Shown piece by piece: positions 26,934 to 36,935 of a stretch of 64,000 nt of DNA (the stretch's first letter is position 1; every line of letters begins with the position of its first letter). The notes beneath the pieces were generated by a model. It saw only the letters and a list, made by a program, of their open reading frames with translations, ran no database searches and was not told the origin of the DNA. The position numbers and the translations under genes are program-made. Source of the stretch: Haloplanus salinus. Its GTDB lineage: Archaea; Halobacteriota; Halobacteria; Halobacteriales; Haloferacaceae. The stretch is taken from positions 1,116,001 through 1,180,000 of the forward strand of contig NZ_QPHM01000001.1 of the NCBI RefSeq assembly GCF_003336245.1, in the 5' to 3' direction.

Positions 26934-28220
26934 ATGGACGTTCGGTTTCTCGGCGGCGCTCGCGAGGTCGGTCGGAGCGCCATCCTCGTCAACGGCCGCC
27001 TCCTCCTCGATTACGGCACGCTGACCGGCAATCCGCCGCAGTTTCCGGTGGCGGCGCCCGACCCCGAGGCGGTCGTCGTCAGCCACGGCCACCTCGACCA
27101 CGTCGGGTCGGTTCCCACCCTGCTCTCGGGTGACCGCCGCCCACCGATCCACTGGACGCCGCCGACGCGCGAACTGGCGCTGACGCTCGCCCGCGACACG
27201 CTCAAACTCCACGGCGGCACGTACGACTGCCCGTTCACCGAGGAGGAAGTGCGCCGCGTCACGCAAGTATCCGAAACGCACGGCTACCGCGAGCCGTTCG
27301 AAGCCGCGGGTCACGAGATCACCTTCTACAACGCCGGCCACATCCCCGGGAGCGCGCACGTCCTCGTCGACGACGGCGAGACGCGCCTGTTGTATACGGG
27401 CGATTTCCACCTCGACGACGCCGCCACGGACGGCCACCCCGGCGGGCAGCGGCTCGTCGCGGGGACGACCGCCCGTCCCGACGCCGACGTCGTCGTCTGC
27501 GAGAGCACGTACTCCGACGTGGAACACGGGGATCGGGCGGCGCTGGAGGAGCGCTTCGCGGAGAGCGTGCGGACGACGCTGTGGGAGGGCGGCACCGTCG
27601 TCGTCCCGGCCTTCGCCATCGGCCGCACCCAGGAGCTGCTCCTCGTCTGCGAGGCGTACGACATTCCGTGTTACGTCGACGGGATGGGGAAGGAAGTCAC
27701 CGAGATGTTACGGCGGCATCCCGAGTTCGTTCGCGACGCCGACGCGCTCGGCCGCGCGAAGTCACACGCTCGTTTCGTCACCGGGCGTGACGGCCAGCGC
27801 CGGCGGATCGCCGACCAGAACGTCGCCATCGTCACGACCAGCGGGATGCTCTCCGGCGGCCCGGCGATGACGTACATCCCCGAGATTCGGGACCGCCCAG
27901 TGAACAAGATCACGCTCACCGGCTACCAAGTGGCGGGGACCCCCGGTCGCGACCTGTTGGACACCGGCAGCGCCGAACTCGACGGGCGGGTGATGCCCGT
28001 CGCGGCACAGGTCGAATCCTACGACTTCTCCGCGCACGCCGACGGCGACGGCCTCCGAACGTTTCTGGAATCGTACCGCGACGCGACGGTACTCGTGAAC
28101 CACGGCGACCGGTGTGTGGCCTTCGCCGACGACCTGACCGACGACGGCTATCGGGCCGCCGCGCCGACGGTCGGCGAGACGGTGTCGGTCACGCCCGCGA
28201 CGCTGGAGCGGGAACCCTGA
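26934..28220 (+). CDS. Beta-CASP metallo-beta-lactamase nuclease
   Basis: 428 residues with the MBL signature SHGHLDHVGSVP (about 50-61), further metal ligands in HIPGSAHVLV and YTGDFHLDD, and the beta-CASP and C-terminal motifs of RNA/DNA-processing MBLs: PAFAIGRTQELLL, TTSGMLSGGP and DFSAHADGDGL. The relatives are CPSF73-like and RNase J-like nucleases that cleave RNA at two zinc ions. This is the short form without KH domains, unlike archaeal aCPSF1, so it is closer to aCPSF2 or another short beta-CASP enzyme. It acts in the cytoplasm. The ATG at 26934 follows the HtrA relic by 45 nt. Confidence 0.9.
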   Translation: MDVRFLGGAREVGRSAILVNGRLLLDYGTLTGNPPQFPVAAPDPEAVVVSHGHLDHVGSVPTLLSGDRRPPIHWTPPTRELALTLARDTLKLHGGTYDCPFTEEEVRRVTQVSETHGYREPFEAAGHEITFYNAGHIPGSAHVLVDDGETRLLYTGDFHLDDAATDGHPGGQRLVAGTTARPDADVVVCESTYSDVEHGDRAALEERFAESVRTTLWEGGTVVVPAFAIGRTQELLLVCEAYDIPCYVDGMGKEVTEMLRRHPEFVRDADALGRAKSHARFVTGRDGQRRRIADQNVAIVTTSGMLSGGPAMTYIPEIRDRPVNKITLTGYQVAGTPGRDLLDTGSAELDGRVMPVAAQVESYDFSAHADGDGLRTFLESYRDATVLVNHGDRCVAFADDLTDDGYRAAAPTVGETVSVTPATLEREP

Positions 28221-28236
28221 TCCGTTCGGGGCGGCG

Positions 28237-29037
28237 TCACTCCGCCGTGTCGACGACTTCGTAACTGATCGTTCCCTCGCGGAGGCGGTCCAGATGCGTC
28301 GAGAGTTCGTCCGCGACGGCGATGAGGAGCACGTCGAGTCCCCGGACCGCCGCCTCGTTTACCGCCTCCGGCGTGCCGAAGCGCACGTCCGGATCGAGGC
28401 CGGCCGCCTGTGCGGCCACCAGCGCTTCGGTCCCCGCCGTCGCCACCAAGTCACAGTCGTCGGCGTGGGCGAGGAGCGTCTCGCTCGCCACGCCGACGCT
28501 CCCCCCGTCCTGCACCCGCGGGATCGAGACGGCGGTCACCCGTCCTAGGTCGTAGTCGAGGACGCCCTCGAAGTCGGTGACGCCCACGTCCCGTCCCGCC
28601 TCGGCGGCCGTGACCGCAACCGCGGTTGTGCTCCCGGCGGTACCGGGAGTCGCCCGGAGGACGCCGTCGCGCATCGACAGCGAGATGGCATCGCCCTCGG
28701 CGATGTCGGCGGCCGCGATGGCCGTCTCTATCTCTACCTGTCCGATCACGTCCTCCGAGACGTGGGTCACGAACTCCCGGAGTTCGTCCGTCCGGCCGAT
28801 GAGCCAGTCCACACCCTCCTTGGTCACCTCGTAGCGCCCCCGGCCGGGGCTCCGGACGTACCCTTCCCCGATGAGTCCCTGCAGGTAGTCACTCACCGCC
28901 TGTGCCGTGATGCCGATGTCGTCGGCGATCTCCCGCTGGCTGACCGCCGGTTGGCGCTCCGCGATACCGACCAGAATCTGGTACCGGGTCGCCGAGCGCT
29001 TGCTCCGGAGGACGCCCTCCTCGGCGTGCTCTGTCAT
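28237..29037 (-). CDS. Winged-helix transcriptional regulator, haloarchaeal type
   Basis: 266 residues from the ATG at 29037 (MTEHAEEGVLRSKRSATRYQ). An N-terminal wHTH (RQPAVSQREIADDIGITAQA, then VSDYLQGLIGEGYVRSPGRG) occupies about residues 15-75. The C-terminal domain (about 100-260) is an alpha/beta fold of unknown ligand, with DLVATAGTEALVAAQAAGLD near 210. It resembles a conserved archaeal regulator family with no well-defined function. An inverted repeat 28-45 nt upstream of the ATG may be its operator. It is convergent with the beta-CASP gene. Confidence 0.85.
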   Translation of the reverse strand: MTEHAEEGVLRSKRSATRYQILVGIAERQPAVSQREIADDIGITAQAVSDYLQGLIGEGYVRSPGRGRYEVTKEGVDWLIGRTDELREFVTHVSEDVIGQVEIETAIAAADIAEGDAISLSMRDGVLRATPGTAGSTTAVAVTAAEAGRDVGVTDFEGVLDYDLGRVTAVSIPRVQDGGSVGVASETLLAHADDCDLVATAGTEALVAAQAAGLDPDVRFGTPEAVNEAAVRGLDVLLIAVADELSTHLDRLREGTISYEVVDTAE

Positions 29038-29064
29038 TACTTCTCCTCCGTAAGCTGACCTCAA

Positions 29065-29082
29065 GTAGTTTTGCCATACTAC
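29065..29082. promoter_or_regulatory. Inverted repeat upstream of the wHTH gene
   Basis: GTAGT and ACTAC arms flank an 8-nt spacer (29065-29082), 28-45 nt before the regulator ATG at 29037. The position suits autoregulation by a dimeric wHTH protein. Arms this short could arise by chance. Confidence 0.35.
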
Positions 29083-29511
29083 GGGTCCAATTGTCGTTTT
29101 TCGGCCCCCAATACAAAAAAGAGTGTATCGAGTAAACTTAGGTTTATTTTCGATTCACGAGGGTTGTGCCGCCGGACTGGCAGGTACCCCGCGGCAGCGC
29201 CCCAACCCCCGACCGTCCGCCACTGCACGCCACCGGTGGGCACGACGCTTCGGGGACGGTTCGACCGCCACGTCAGGGGCCGGGAGACCCGCGAACTCGA
29301 ACCGGACCACCCGGGGTGGAAGCGAAGACGCGACGGACCGTCGAGACGCGCTCGTCCGACCGCCTCGTCCGCGGTCACCGAGTCGAGTAGGCACCGGGGG
29401 CCGCACGCTCTACGGCCGGCGGCGACGAACGGGGGTCGCCGGGGCGTGCGTGGGTCGGCGTCGCGCGGGCGGGCCGGCGTACGTACGGATCGTGGCGACA
29501 CACGCCGGCGG
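29083..29511. other. About 430 bp without a gene
   Basis: The left end (29090-29155) is AT-rich with boxes such as AATACAAAAAAG and TTTATTTTCG, so it may hold the promoter of a minus-strand transcript or simply spacer. The rest is GC-rich with only Arg-rich frames in all six readings. I see no homology to a family. Confidence 0.4.
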
Positions 29512-29799
29512 CTACTCCTCGTAGCGCCGCACCCCGAACTGTGCGTAGGCGTCGCCGTAGGCCACTGCGAGCGCCCCGACCCACCAGTTCCAGCGCTCCG
29601 AGACCGAGGATCCATCGGGCGCGTCGTCGAGTTCCCGTACGACCGTCTCGACGGTGAGTTCCGACCCCCTGTCGGCTGCGAGGCGGCCGCTGTCGGCCAG
29701 GTCGCCGGCCGCCCGGACCACGGCGCGGCGTTCCCCATCGCCGCCGTCGAAGGCGCGTTCGAGCGCACGGTCGAGTCGTTCGCGGTCGATTCCACTCAC
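29512..29799 (-). CDS. Haloarchaeal conserved hypothetical, 95 aa
   Basis: A GTG start at 29799 gives MSGIDRERLDRALERAFDGG. The protein is soluble, acidic and mainly helical and ends with ALAVAYGDAYAQFGVRRYEE. Its start is 1 nt after the stop of the lipoprotein metalloprotease, so the two are co-transcribed. The amino-acid composition is typical of real haloarchaeal genes. No function is known to me. Confidence 0.75.
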   Translation of the reverse strand: MSGIDRERLDRALERAFDGGDGERRAVVRAAGDLADSGRLAADRGSELTVETVVRELDDAPDGSSVSERWNWWVGALAVAYGDAYAQFGVRRYEE

Positions 29800-29800
29800 G

Positions 29801-30853
29801 CTACCGCCACCACGCGCTCCGTCGCTCCCGTCCGCTCGCGTCGCGGAACGGCGGTGGCTTCTCCGCGTCGGCTTCCGCCCCGAAGGCGTGGGCCAGCCAG
29901 TAGCCGACGTGCCAGCCCACCGCCTCGGTGTCGAGACCGACGAGCGTGATTTCGACCCGCGTGTATCTCTCGATGGCGCCGTCGCCGTCCGGATCGGTGC
30001 CGTAGGTGCCGATACACGACCCGCTCGACGCTCGGCAGGCGTCCGTCGCCCCGAACCGAACGAGTAGCTCCGCGTCCGCGTCCGTCCGCTCGAAGGTCAG
30101 GTTCGTCGGCATCCCCGGTGGGCCGTCCTCGTAGTACATCAGCGCGTGGTCGACCTGTGATCGCGCGCCCGCGGGGTCCGAGGCGTTCGCCGCCTCGACA
30201 CGCACCGTGAACTCCGCGTCCGCCCACGGGAACGCCCGCTCCGTCGCGTTCGGTCGCGGTTCGGTGTAGAGCACCGACCGCGCCCGCATCACGTCCTGCG
30301 GCGGGTCGTCGTGGGTCAACCCCAGCGTGTGCCCGAGTTCGTGTTCGATCACGAGGGTCGTCGACTCGTCGGACAGCCCGGTTTTTACCCACGCCGTCTC
30401 CGGGCGGTCGATCTGTCGGGGGTCGGTGAGCAGCGGCGCACACCCCACGGCGTCGGCCACGTCGCCACAGTCGGGCACGCGGTCCGCGAACGCGACGACC
30501 AGGTCGGGATTCTCGGCGTCCGGTCGCACCTCGTACTCGACCGGGAAGCCGAGATACCGCTCGTCTTTCGCCTCCCAGAACGCCGTCGCCTCGCGGACGA
30601 GGGCGGCGACGTCGCGGTCACGCGACCCCCCGTTCCGGACGGCGACGACGACCGGTTCGCCCCCCCAGGGGTTCGCGTCCGGCGTCGCGGTCGGGGGACG
30701 GTCGGTCGGCGTCGCGGCCGTCGGCGTCGTCCCGTCTGTCGCCTCCGGGGCGTCGGCCGGCACCGCCGTCGGCGTTCCGGCCGCGGGATCGAACGGCGTC
30801 GTACAGCCCGCGAGAACCAGGAGGCAGGCGAGAGCGAGCGTGCGGGTCGCCAT
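29801..30853 (-). CDS. Secreted lipoprotein zinc metalloprotease (matrixin-like)
   Basis: 350 residues from the ATG at 30853. The signal peptide ends in the lipobox LVLAGC with Cys17, so the protein is lipid-anchored on the outer face of the membrane. A Pro/Thr-rich linker (about 25-60) precedes the catalytic domain. The zinc motif HELGHTLGLTH near residue 170 is the metzincin/matrixin pattern HExxHxxGxxH, and a Met in DVMRARS about 10 residues later may be the Met-turn. Cysteines later in the protein could form a disulfide. The substrate is unknown. An upstream 51-nt in-frame extension is not used because it lacks a signal peptide. Confidence 0.85.
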   Translation of the reverse strand: MATRTLALACLLVLAGCTTPFDPAAGTPTAVPADAPEATDGTTPTAATPTDRPPTATPDANPWGGEPVVVAVRNGGSRDRDVAALVREATAFWEAKDERYLGFPVEYEVRPDAENPDLVVAFADRVPDCGDVADAVGCAPLLTDPRQIDRPETAWVKTGLSDESTTLVIEHELGHTLGLTHDDPPQDVMRARSVLYTEPRPNATERAFPWADAEFTVRVEAANASDPAGARSQVDHALMYYEDGPPGMPTNLTFERTDADAELLVRFGATDACRASSGSCIGTYGTDPDGDGAIERYTRVEITLVGLDTEAVGWHVGYWLAHAFGAEADAEKPPPFRDASGRERRSAWWR

Positions 30854-30911
30854 GGAATCACTGGGTGGCGTGCGGTGAAAAACCGTTTCCCTCGGCGCCG
30901 GCACCGGGACG

Positions 30912-33638
30912 CTATCGCCGCCGCGCCGTCGCCGTCGCGGCCGCGGTCAGGAGTGCGACGAGTGCGACCACCAGTCCGAAGCCTGCCCCGCCCCCCGCGG
31001 TCGGTTCGGGAGTCGCCGTCGACGTCGTCCGGTCTGTCGGCGCGGACGTCGACGACGGGGTGGCGACCGGCGTCGGCGACGGGGTCGTGGCCGGCGTCGC
31101 CGCCGGCGCCGCACCGGTCGTCCGCGCCGCCGGCTGGTTCGGCGCGATCACCGCGACCGTCGAGGAGCCGGGTGTTTCAGCCGCGACGACGACCGTCTCG
31201 TCGTCGGTCGCGACGACGTCGCTGTCGAGCCGATCGAGCGCGTTCCCGCCGTCGAACCGGACGACGCGCAGTGCCGACGGCTCGACGCCCGCGTTCTCGA
31301 CCGCCGCCCGGGGGACCGTGATCTCGACGGTCACCGGCCGACCGGCTGCCTCGTCGGGCACCGACACGTCGACGGCCGCGACGGTCCGCCCGTCCGGATC
31401 GGGGGCCGCGGGCGGAAACCCGCCCACCGCCTCGACGGCGACGGTACCGGTCGTCGGCCGGTCGAACGCGACGGTTACCTGCCGTGCGGTCCCGTCGTAC
31501 AGCCGCTGGGTCACCGAGCGCTCGGCGGTGAGGATGGACTCACCGATGCCGGCGCTTCCCCCGCTACTCCCGGACGTGTCGCCGGCGGTCTCCGTGACCG
31601 GATCGCCGACCGCGAAGACGGAGAACCCGGGGGTCTCGAAGGTCAGCCGCACACTGCTTCCGGTCACGCTCCGTACCTGCGTCGCGAGCGGCTGATAGCC
31701 GCTGCCGCCGCCCGCGTACCGCCACACCCGCGTGTCGTCCGGATCGTCGATCCGACTGCGGTCGACGACGAGTTCGACCGTCGCGTTCGCGCCGCCCGTC
31801 GGCTCCGGCGCGGTGATGTCGACGTACGACGCCACGCGGTTCACCGCGACGTCGCCGGCGTCCGTCGCCGCCGGCACGCTCGACGGCTTCGACGGCAGGT
31901 CGCTGACCGTCGCCGTGCCGCTCCGACTCGCCGCGTAATCGACGCTCGCGTCGACGACCGCCGTGCCGTTCACGTCAAGCGTCCCCGTCGAAGTGCCGTC
32001 GACGACGGTTCCGCCCTCACCGTTCGCCGGACCGCCGAGGACGACGACCGGTCCGAAGCCGGTGAGGTTGGCCGTGACGGTGTTGGCCGCCGAATCGGGC
32101 GTGCTCGTGGCCGCCGCGTACGACCCGGACGCGGAGTCGTATCGGGCGATTTCGAAACTCGATTCGTTCAGTCCCAGCGCATCCGTGTCCGCGTACTGGA
32201 CGGTCAGGTCGGCGTAGGCTCCGGTGTCCAGCCGACTGAGGTTCCCGAGGGTCCGGACGGTCTCGGATTCGCCCGCCGGCGATGGCGGCGACGTGAGGTT
32301 CCCTTCTACGGACGTGTTCTTCAGTTCGGCCGTCCCGAACGTCGTCGTCCCGACGGTGACGTTCGTGCCGTTCAGCGTGCCCACGGGCGGCGCGACACCC
32401 GACGTGCTCGGCCGCGCGAGTAGTTCCGCGTCCGTGTTGTTCTCGGTCACGGTGTCGACGACGCGGGTGCCGGACCGGGGCGCGAGGCTGATTCCGACGT
32501 CGGTGTTGTTCCGCGCCGTCACGCCGGTAACGGTGAGGTTCTCCCCGGCCGCCGGGATAGCGTACACCCCCTGCCGGTTGTCCGTCACCGTCACGTGCCG
32601 GAGCGTCGCGTTCGTCGCGTTGCCATACGCGCCGCGGGCGATATTCGAGACGTTGACCCCCGCACGAGCGTTACCCTCGGCGACGACGTTCCGGAGCGTG
32701 GCGTCCTCGCCGCCGAGTCTCACCCCCGATCCGCCGTTGTTTGCGACCGTACTGTCGACGAGGGTCGCATCCTGCTTGAGTTCGGCACCGACGTCGCCGT
32801 TGTCGCTCGCCGTGAGGTTCGTGTACGTGAGGTTCCGCTGGTTGAAGTTGGTCTCGATGCCGTTGTTATCGTTGTTCGTCACGACGGCATCGGTCACCGT
32901 CGTATTGCTCGAACTGTAGAACTTCAGTCCGTCCCCGTTCCGCTTCGCGGTGACGTTCCGGAACGTCGATCCGGGGCCACCACTCACTTCCAGGCCGTTC
33001 TGACGGTTGTCGACCGCGGTGACGTTGACCGCCGTCGTCGTGCCCAGAGACCGGAGTCCCTCCTCGCCGTTGTCGGCGAGCCGAACGTCGCGGATCGTCA
33101 GGTCGTTCTCGTAGTTGTAGATGCCTTTTCCCCCGGTGTCGCCGCCCGTGTGGTTGGCGATTACGAGGTTCCGGACCGTGACGTTCGAGACCCGGACCTC
33201 CATGCCGCTGGCGCCGAGGGCGGAGCTGTTTTCGAGACGACTGTCCCCGCCCTCGATGGTGACGCCCGACTGCTGGTCGGCGGTGACGTTGCCCTCGAAC
33301 CGCCCGCCGCCGAGGACGACGGTATCGTTCTCGCTCGTCGCGTTGTCGAGTGCGAACTGAATTGCCGCCGCGCTGTCGGTGTAGGAGACGTTCACGTCCG
33401 ACCGGTTCCCGGCGTAGGAGGCGTTGATCGTCCCCGCCGTTTCGTCGACCCGGTAGGTCGCGTTGACGGAGCCGTCGCCGTCGGTCAGCGAGACGGCCAA
33501 GTCTCCGGGATCGGCGGTCGGGGACGGATTGCCGCCGGAACTGGCGGCGACGGTCCCGCCGAACACCCCGAGGCCGCTCGTGACGAGCAGGGTGGCCATC
33601 GCTACCGCCGTCAGGCGTGTCAGCGTCTTACCGGTCAT
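30912..33638 (-). CDS. Large parallel beta-helix surface protein with CTERM-type anchor
   Basis: 908 residues. A Sec signal peptide ends near GGTVAAS (residue 32). About residues 90-400 form a right-handed parallel beta-helix with repeated NxTV and NNG-type turns and many N-glycosylation sequons (NGTNVT, NNTDV, NVTV). A PGF-pre-PGF-like region (FETPGFSVFAVGDP) is near 690. A Thr/Pro-rich stalk (TPSPTPVATPSSTS) leads to a hydrophobic tail FGLVVALVALLTAAATA and a basic end ARRR. The tail is of the PGF-CTERM/archaeosortase type, but the tripeptide reads AGF where PGF is usual. It probably binds or modifies polysaccharide at the cell surface. No enzyme residues are assignable. Confidence 0.87.
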   Translation of the reverse strand: MTGKTLTRLTAVAMATLLVTSGLGVFGGTVAASSGGNPSPTADPGDLAVSLTDGDGSVNATYRVDETAGTINASYAGNRSDVNVSYTDSAAAIQFALDNATSENDTVVLGGGRFEGNVTADQQSGVTIEGGDSRLENSSALGASGMEVRVSNVTVRNLVIANHTGGDTGGKGIYNYENDLTIRDVRLADNGEEGLRSLGTTTAVNVTAVDNRQNGLEVSGGPGSTFRNVTAKRNGDGLKFYSSSNTTVTDAVVTNNDNNGIETNFNQRNLTYTNLTASDNGDVGAELKQDATLVDSTVANNGGSGVRLGGEDATLRNVVAEGNARAGVNVSNIARGAYGNATNATLRHVTVTDNRQGVYAIPAAGENLTVTGVTARNNTDVGISLAPRSGTRVVDTVTENNTDAELLARPSTSGVAPPVGTLNGTNVTVGTTTFGTAELKNTSVEGNLTSPPSPAGESETVRTLGNLSRLDTGAYADLTVQYADTDALGLNESSFEIARYDSASGSYAAATSTPDSAANTVTANLTGFGPVVVLGGPANGEGGTVVDGTSTGTLDVNGTAVVDASVDYAASRSGTATVSDLPSKPSSVPAATDAGDVAVNRVASYVDITAPEPTGGANATVELVVDRSRIDDPDDTRVWRYAGGGSGYQPLATQVRSVTGSSVRLTFETPGFSVFAVGDPVTETAGDTSGSSGGSAGIGESILTAERSVTQRLYDGTARQVTVAFDRPTTGTVAVEAVGGFPPAAPDPDGRTVAAVDVSVPDEAAGRPVTVEITVPRAAVENAGVEPSALRVVRFDGGNALDRLDSDVVATDDETVVVAAETPGSSTVAVIAPNQPAARTTGAAPAATPATTPSPTPVATPSSTSAPTDRTTSTATPEPTAGGGAGFGLVVALVALLTAAATATARRR

Positions 33639-33800
33639 CGAGCCGCGATCCCGTCCGGCAATAATGTTAGATGAATATTACTACTGAACGGCTTACCGTC
33701 TGTCGATCGCGTCCCCGACATGTCCGCTACGTGTTAGTCCGATTGTAAAAAGGTGGTGCCGAGACGGCGGACCGAGCGCCGGCACCCGGCTTCGAGCCGC

Positions 33801-36356
33801 TCACTCCTCCGGTTCGACGTTCGCCAGCCGCATCGCGTTGCCCGTCACCGCGAGGCTCATGCCCATGTCGCCGATGACGACGGCGTGGACGACGCTCACG
33901 AGGCCAAGTGGCGCGCCCGCCGCGAGGACGGCCTTCACGCCCAACGACGACCAGACGTTCGTCTCGATGACGCGGTTGGCCCGGCGCGCGAGGACGACGA
34001 GGTACGGAAGCCGAGTCAGGTCGTCACCCATCAGCGCCACGTCCGCCGTCTCGATGGCGGTGTCGGTGCCCGCAGCGCCCATGGCGACGCCCACCGTCGC
34101 CGCCGCGAGCGCGGGGGCGTCGTTGACGCCGTCGCCCACCATCGCCACGCCGCCGGCGGTACGGTTCCACGCGAAGCGGGCGTCCTCTCTCGCCGCCACG
34201 TCGGCGGCCAACTCCCGAACCACGTCGACTTTGTCCTCGGGCAGGAGGTCGGCGTACACGTCGTCGGCGTCGATGCCGACCTGCGCCGCGATGGCGCGGG
34301 CCGTCCGCTCGTTGTCGCCGGTCAGCATGACGACGCGGTCGATGCCCGCCTCGCGCAGGCGGGCGACGGATCGCTCGGCCTCGGGACGTACCGTATCAGC
34401 TACGGCGATCACGCCCTCGAGTTCGTCCTCGGTGCCGACGAGGACCGCCGTCTTACCCTCGGCCTGTAGGCCGGGCAACACGTCGTTGACGAGGTCGAGG
34501 TAGGTGCCGTGATCGCAGGTCGCGGGATCGAGGTCGCCCGCGGCCACGCCGCCGTCGGTCTCGACGTGCGTGTGTTCGAGGTCGAAACCGAGGTCCGCGA
34601 ACAGCGCCGGTTTGCCCGCGTAGTGGGTGACGCCGTCGAGGTCGGCGCGGACGCCCTCGCCCGTGATCGATCGGAAGTCCGTTACGTCGCGGTCGGCAAC
34701 GTCTCGTTCGTCCGCGTAGTCGACGATAGCGCCCGCGACGGGGTGTTCGCTCCGGCGCTCCAGCGCCGCCGCACACCGAAGCACGTCGTCCTCGCTCGCC
34801 CCGTTCAGCGCCACCACGTCGGTGACGCCGAGTTCGCCCGCCGTGAGCGTCCCCGTCTTGTCGAGGGCGACGGCGTCCACCTCGCCCATCGCCTCCAGAC
34901 GGTCGCCACCCTTGATCAGGACGCCATTGCGTGCCGCGCTGGTGATCCCCGAGACGACGCTCACGGGGGTACTGATGACGAACGCACAGGGACAGGCGAC
35001 CACCAAGAGCGTCAGCCCGCGCGTGAACCACGTCTCGACCGGGGCACCGAGGAGAAGCGGCGGCGCGGCGGCCGTCGCCACCGCCAGCGCCACCACCGCC
35101 GGCGTGTAGTAGTTCGCGAAGCGGTCGATGAACCGCTCGCGCTCGGACTTGTCGCGCTCCGCCTCCTCGACGAGGTCGATCACCTTCGACAGCGTCGACT
35201 CGCCGGCCGGCGCCGTCGTCTCCACCTCCAGATACCCCTCTTCGACGATGCTCCCCGCGTACACGTCGTCACCCTCGCCCGCGTCGACGGGGACGCTCTC
35301 GCCCGTGATCGGCGACTCGTCCACCGCGCTCGTCCCCTCGCGGACGACGCCGTCGACGGGGACGCGTTCGCCCGGCCGCACCACGACCACGTCGCCGACG
35401 GCCACGTCCTCGACGGCGACGGTCACCTCGTCGCCGTCGCGGCGGACCGTGGCGGTATCGGGCGAGAGGTCCATCAGCTCCGACATCGAAGTGCGGGCGC
35501 GGTCCATCGAGTAGCGTTCGAGGAGTTCGGAGATGGAAAAGAGGACGGCGAGCGTCGCCGCCTCGAAGGGCATGTCGACGGCGACGGCGCCCACGACCCC
35601 GGCGCTCATCAGGAAGTCGATGTCGAGGCTCCGATTTCGCGCCGAGTACCACCCGTTGCGCAGGATGGCCTGCCCCGCCACGGCCGCGGCGAGGACGTAC
35701 AGCGCCCAGTCGAGCGTGACCGTCCGGCCCAGTAGGTCGACCAGCGCCGGGTTCGGGACGCCCAGATACTCGACGACGATACCCGCGAGGAGGAGGCCGG
35801 CGCCGACCCCCGTCTTGGCCGCGCGTCGGCTCCGCCAGATGGAGTCCGTCCCCCGGTCGCCCTCGACCACCTCGTAGCCGGCGTTCTCGATGCCGGCCAC
35901 CACGTCGCCGCGGGTCGCCCGCGCGGGGTCGTACGTCACCGCCACCCGGCCAGAGGCCGGCCGGGCGTCGTAATCGACGACGCCCTCGATCCGCGACAAC
36001 GCCGACTCGACCGTCCCAGCACACGACGGGCAGTCCATCGACGGCACCGCGAGCGTCTCGGTCTCCGTGTCGGCCACGTCGTAGCCCGCCGCCTCGACCC
36101 GTTCGCGGATCGCCGCGTCGCTCGTCGCGTCGGGGTCGTAGCCGACGACGAGCGTCCCGGTCGCGGGCCGCGGATCGACCGACGTGACCCCCGCGAGCGA
36201 GCGGACGCTCCGCTCGACCTTGCCCGCACACGACGCACAGTCCATCGACGGCACCGAGGCGCGGACCGACGCGCCGTCGATGGCGGTCACCCCGTCGGTG
36301 TCCGGCGGCGCGTGGTCGTGTCCGGCGTCCTCGCCGTGTCCGCTCCCACCGTTCAT
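33801..36356 (-). CDS. Zn/Cd-type heavy-metal P-type ATPase
   Basis: 851 residues. A His-rich start (GHGEDAGHDHAP) is followed by two HMA metal-binding domains (SMDCASC near 37 and SMDCPSC near 105). Then come membrane helices, the CPC channel motif in VACPCAFVISTPV (about 453), the phosphorylation site DKTGT (about 498) and the hinge GDGVNDAP. The downstream TDTAIETADVALM is characteristic of P1B-2 (Zn/Cd/Pb) pumps rather than CopA. It exports toxic divalent metal. An AT box ATTAATATAC (minus strand, about 36381-36390) lies 25-35 nt before the ATG, so the transcript is probably leaderless. The exact metal is an inference. Confidence 0.9.
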   Translation of the reverse strand: MNGGSGHGEDAGHDHAPPDTDGVTAIDGASVRASVPSMDCASCAGKVERSVRSLAGVTSVDPRPATGTLVVGYDPDATSDAAIRERVEAAGYDVADTETETLAVPSMDCPSCAGTVESALSRIEGVVDYDARPASGRVAVTYDPARATRGDVVAGIENAGYEVVEGDRGTDSIWRSRRAAKTGVGAGLLLAGIVVEYLGVPNPALVDLLGRTVTLDWALYVLAAAVAGQAILRNGWYSARNRSLDIDFLMSAGVVGAVAVDMPFEAATLAVLFSISELLERYSMDRARTSMSELMDLSPDTATVRRDGDEVTVAVEDVAVGDVVVVRPGERVPVDGVVREGTSAVDESPITGESVPVDAGEGDDVYAGSIVEEGYLEVETTAPAGESTLSKVIDLVEEAERDKSERERFIDRFANYYTPAVVALAVATAAAPPLLLGAPVETWFTRGLTLLVVACPCAFVISTPVSVVSGITSAARNGVLIKGGDRLEAMGEVDAVALDKTGTLTAGELGVTDVVALNGASEDDVLRCAAALERRSEHPVAGAIVDYADERDVADRDVTDFRSITGEGVRADLDGVTHYAGKPALFADLGFDLEHTHVETDGGVAAGDLDPATCDHGTYLDLVNDVLPGLQAEGKTAVLVGTEDELEGVIAVADTVRPEAERSVARLREAGIDRVVMLTGDNERTARAIAAQVGIDADDVYADLLPEDKVDVVRELAADVAAREDARFAWNRTAGGVAMVGDGVNDAPALAAATVGVAMGAAGTDTAIETADVALMGDDLTRLPYLVVLARRANRVIETNVWSSLGVKAVLAAGAPLGLVSVVHAVVIGDMGMSLAVTGNAMRLANVEPEE

Positions 36357-36552
36357 CGGTCGAGCCTAGTCGGCGGCCGTATATTAATCCCGCTACCATC
36401 TACGCGGGGCTTCTACCCCAACGATTCATAACTAAAACCAATTTTGTTAACAACGTGCGCCGTGGGCGCCCCGATTCGATCCGGGTGGCGCGTCCGCCGA
36501 CGGGACGCTCGGTTTCGACGTGCTTTTTATCGGCGACCGTCTGAATCCGGGC

Positions 36553-36933
36553 ATGGCAGACTTCAAGGTCGTCGTTTCGGACCCCGAGACGGGTCGGACG
36601 GTACAGGTCGAGGTCGACGGACAGGACGCGAACCGGTTCCTCGGGCGCGAACTCGGGGACGAGGTCGACGGCGGCGCCGTGGGCCTCGACGGGGCGACGC
36701 TCGAACTGACCGGTGGCTCCGACAACGCCGGGCGCCCCCTGCGGTCGGACGTGGCCGGCCCCGCGCTGAAGGAACTCCTCCTCGAAGGCGGCGTCGGCTT
36801 CGAGCCCTCCCGGGACGGCGAGCGAAAGCGCGTGACCGTCCGCGGCCGGGAGGTGAGCGACGACGTCGCTCAGATCAACGCGACGGTCGTCGACGGTAGT
36901 GCCGACCTCGACGCGCTGACCGGCGACGAGTAA
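36553..36933 (+). CDS. rps6e: 30S ribosomal protein S6e
   Basis: 126 residues, starting [20 protein letters not shown]. The small archaeal form lacks the C-terminal phosphorylated tail of eukaryotic S6. [14 protein letters not shown] corresponds to the conserved GG-D-GxP motif. It belongs to the body of the small ribosomal subunit. A box CTTTTTATCG at 36523-36532 lies 21-30 nt upstream of the ATG, typical of a strong leaderless promoter. Two nucleotides separate it from the next gene, which is probably in the same operon. Confidence 0.95.
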   Translation: MADFKVVVSDPETGRTVQVEVDGQDANRFLGRELGDEVDGGAVGLDGATLELTGGSDNAGRPLRSDVAGPALKELLLEGGVGFEPSRDGERKRVTVRGREVSDDVAQINATVVDGSADLDALTGDE

Positions 36934-36935
36934 CC

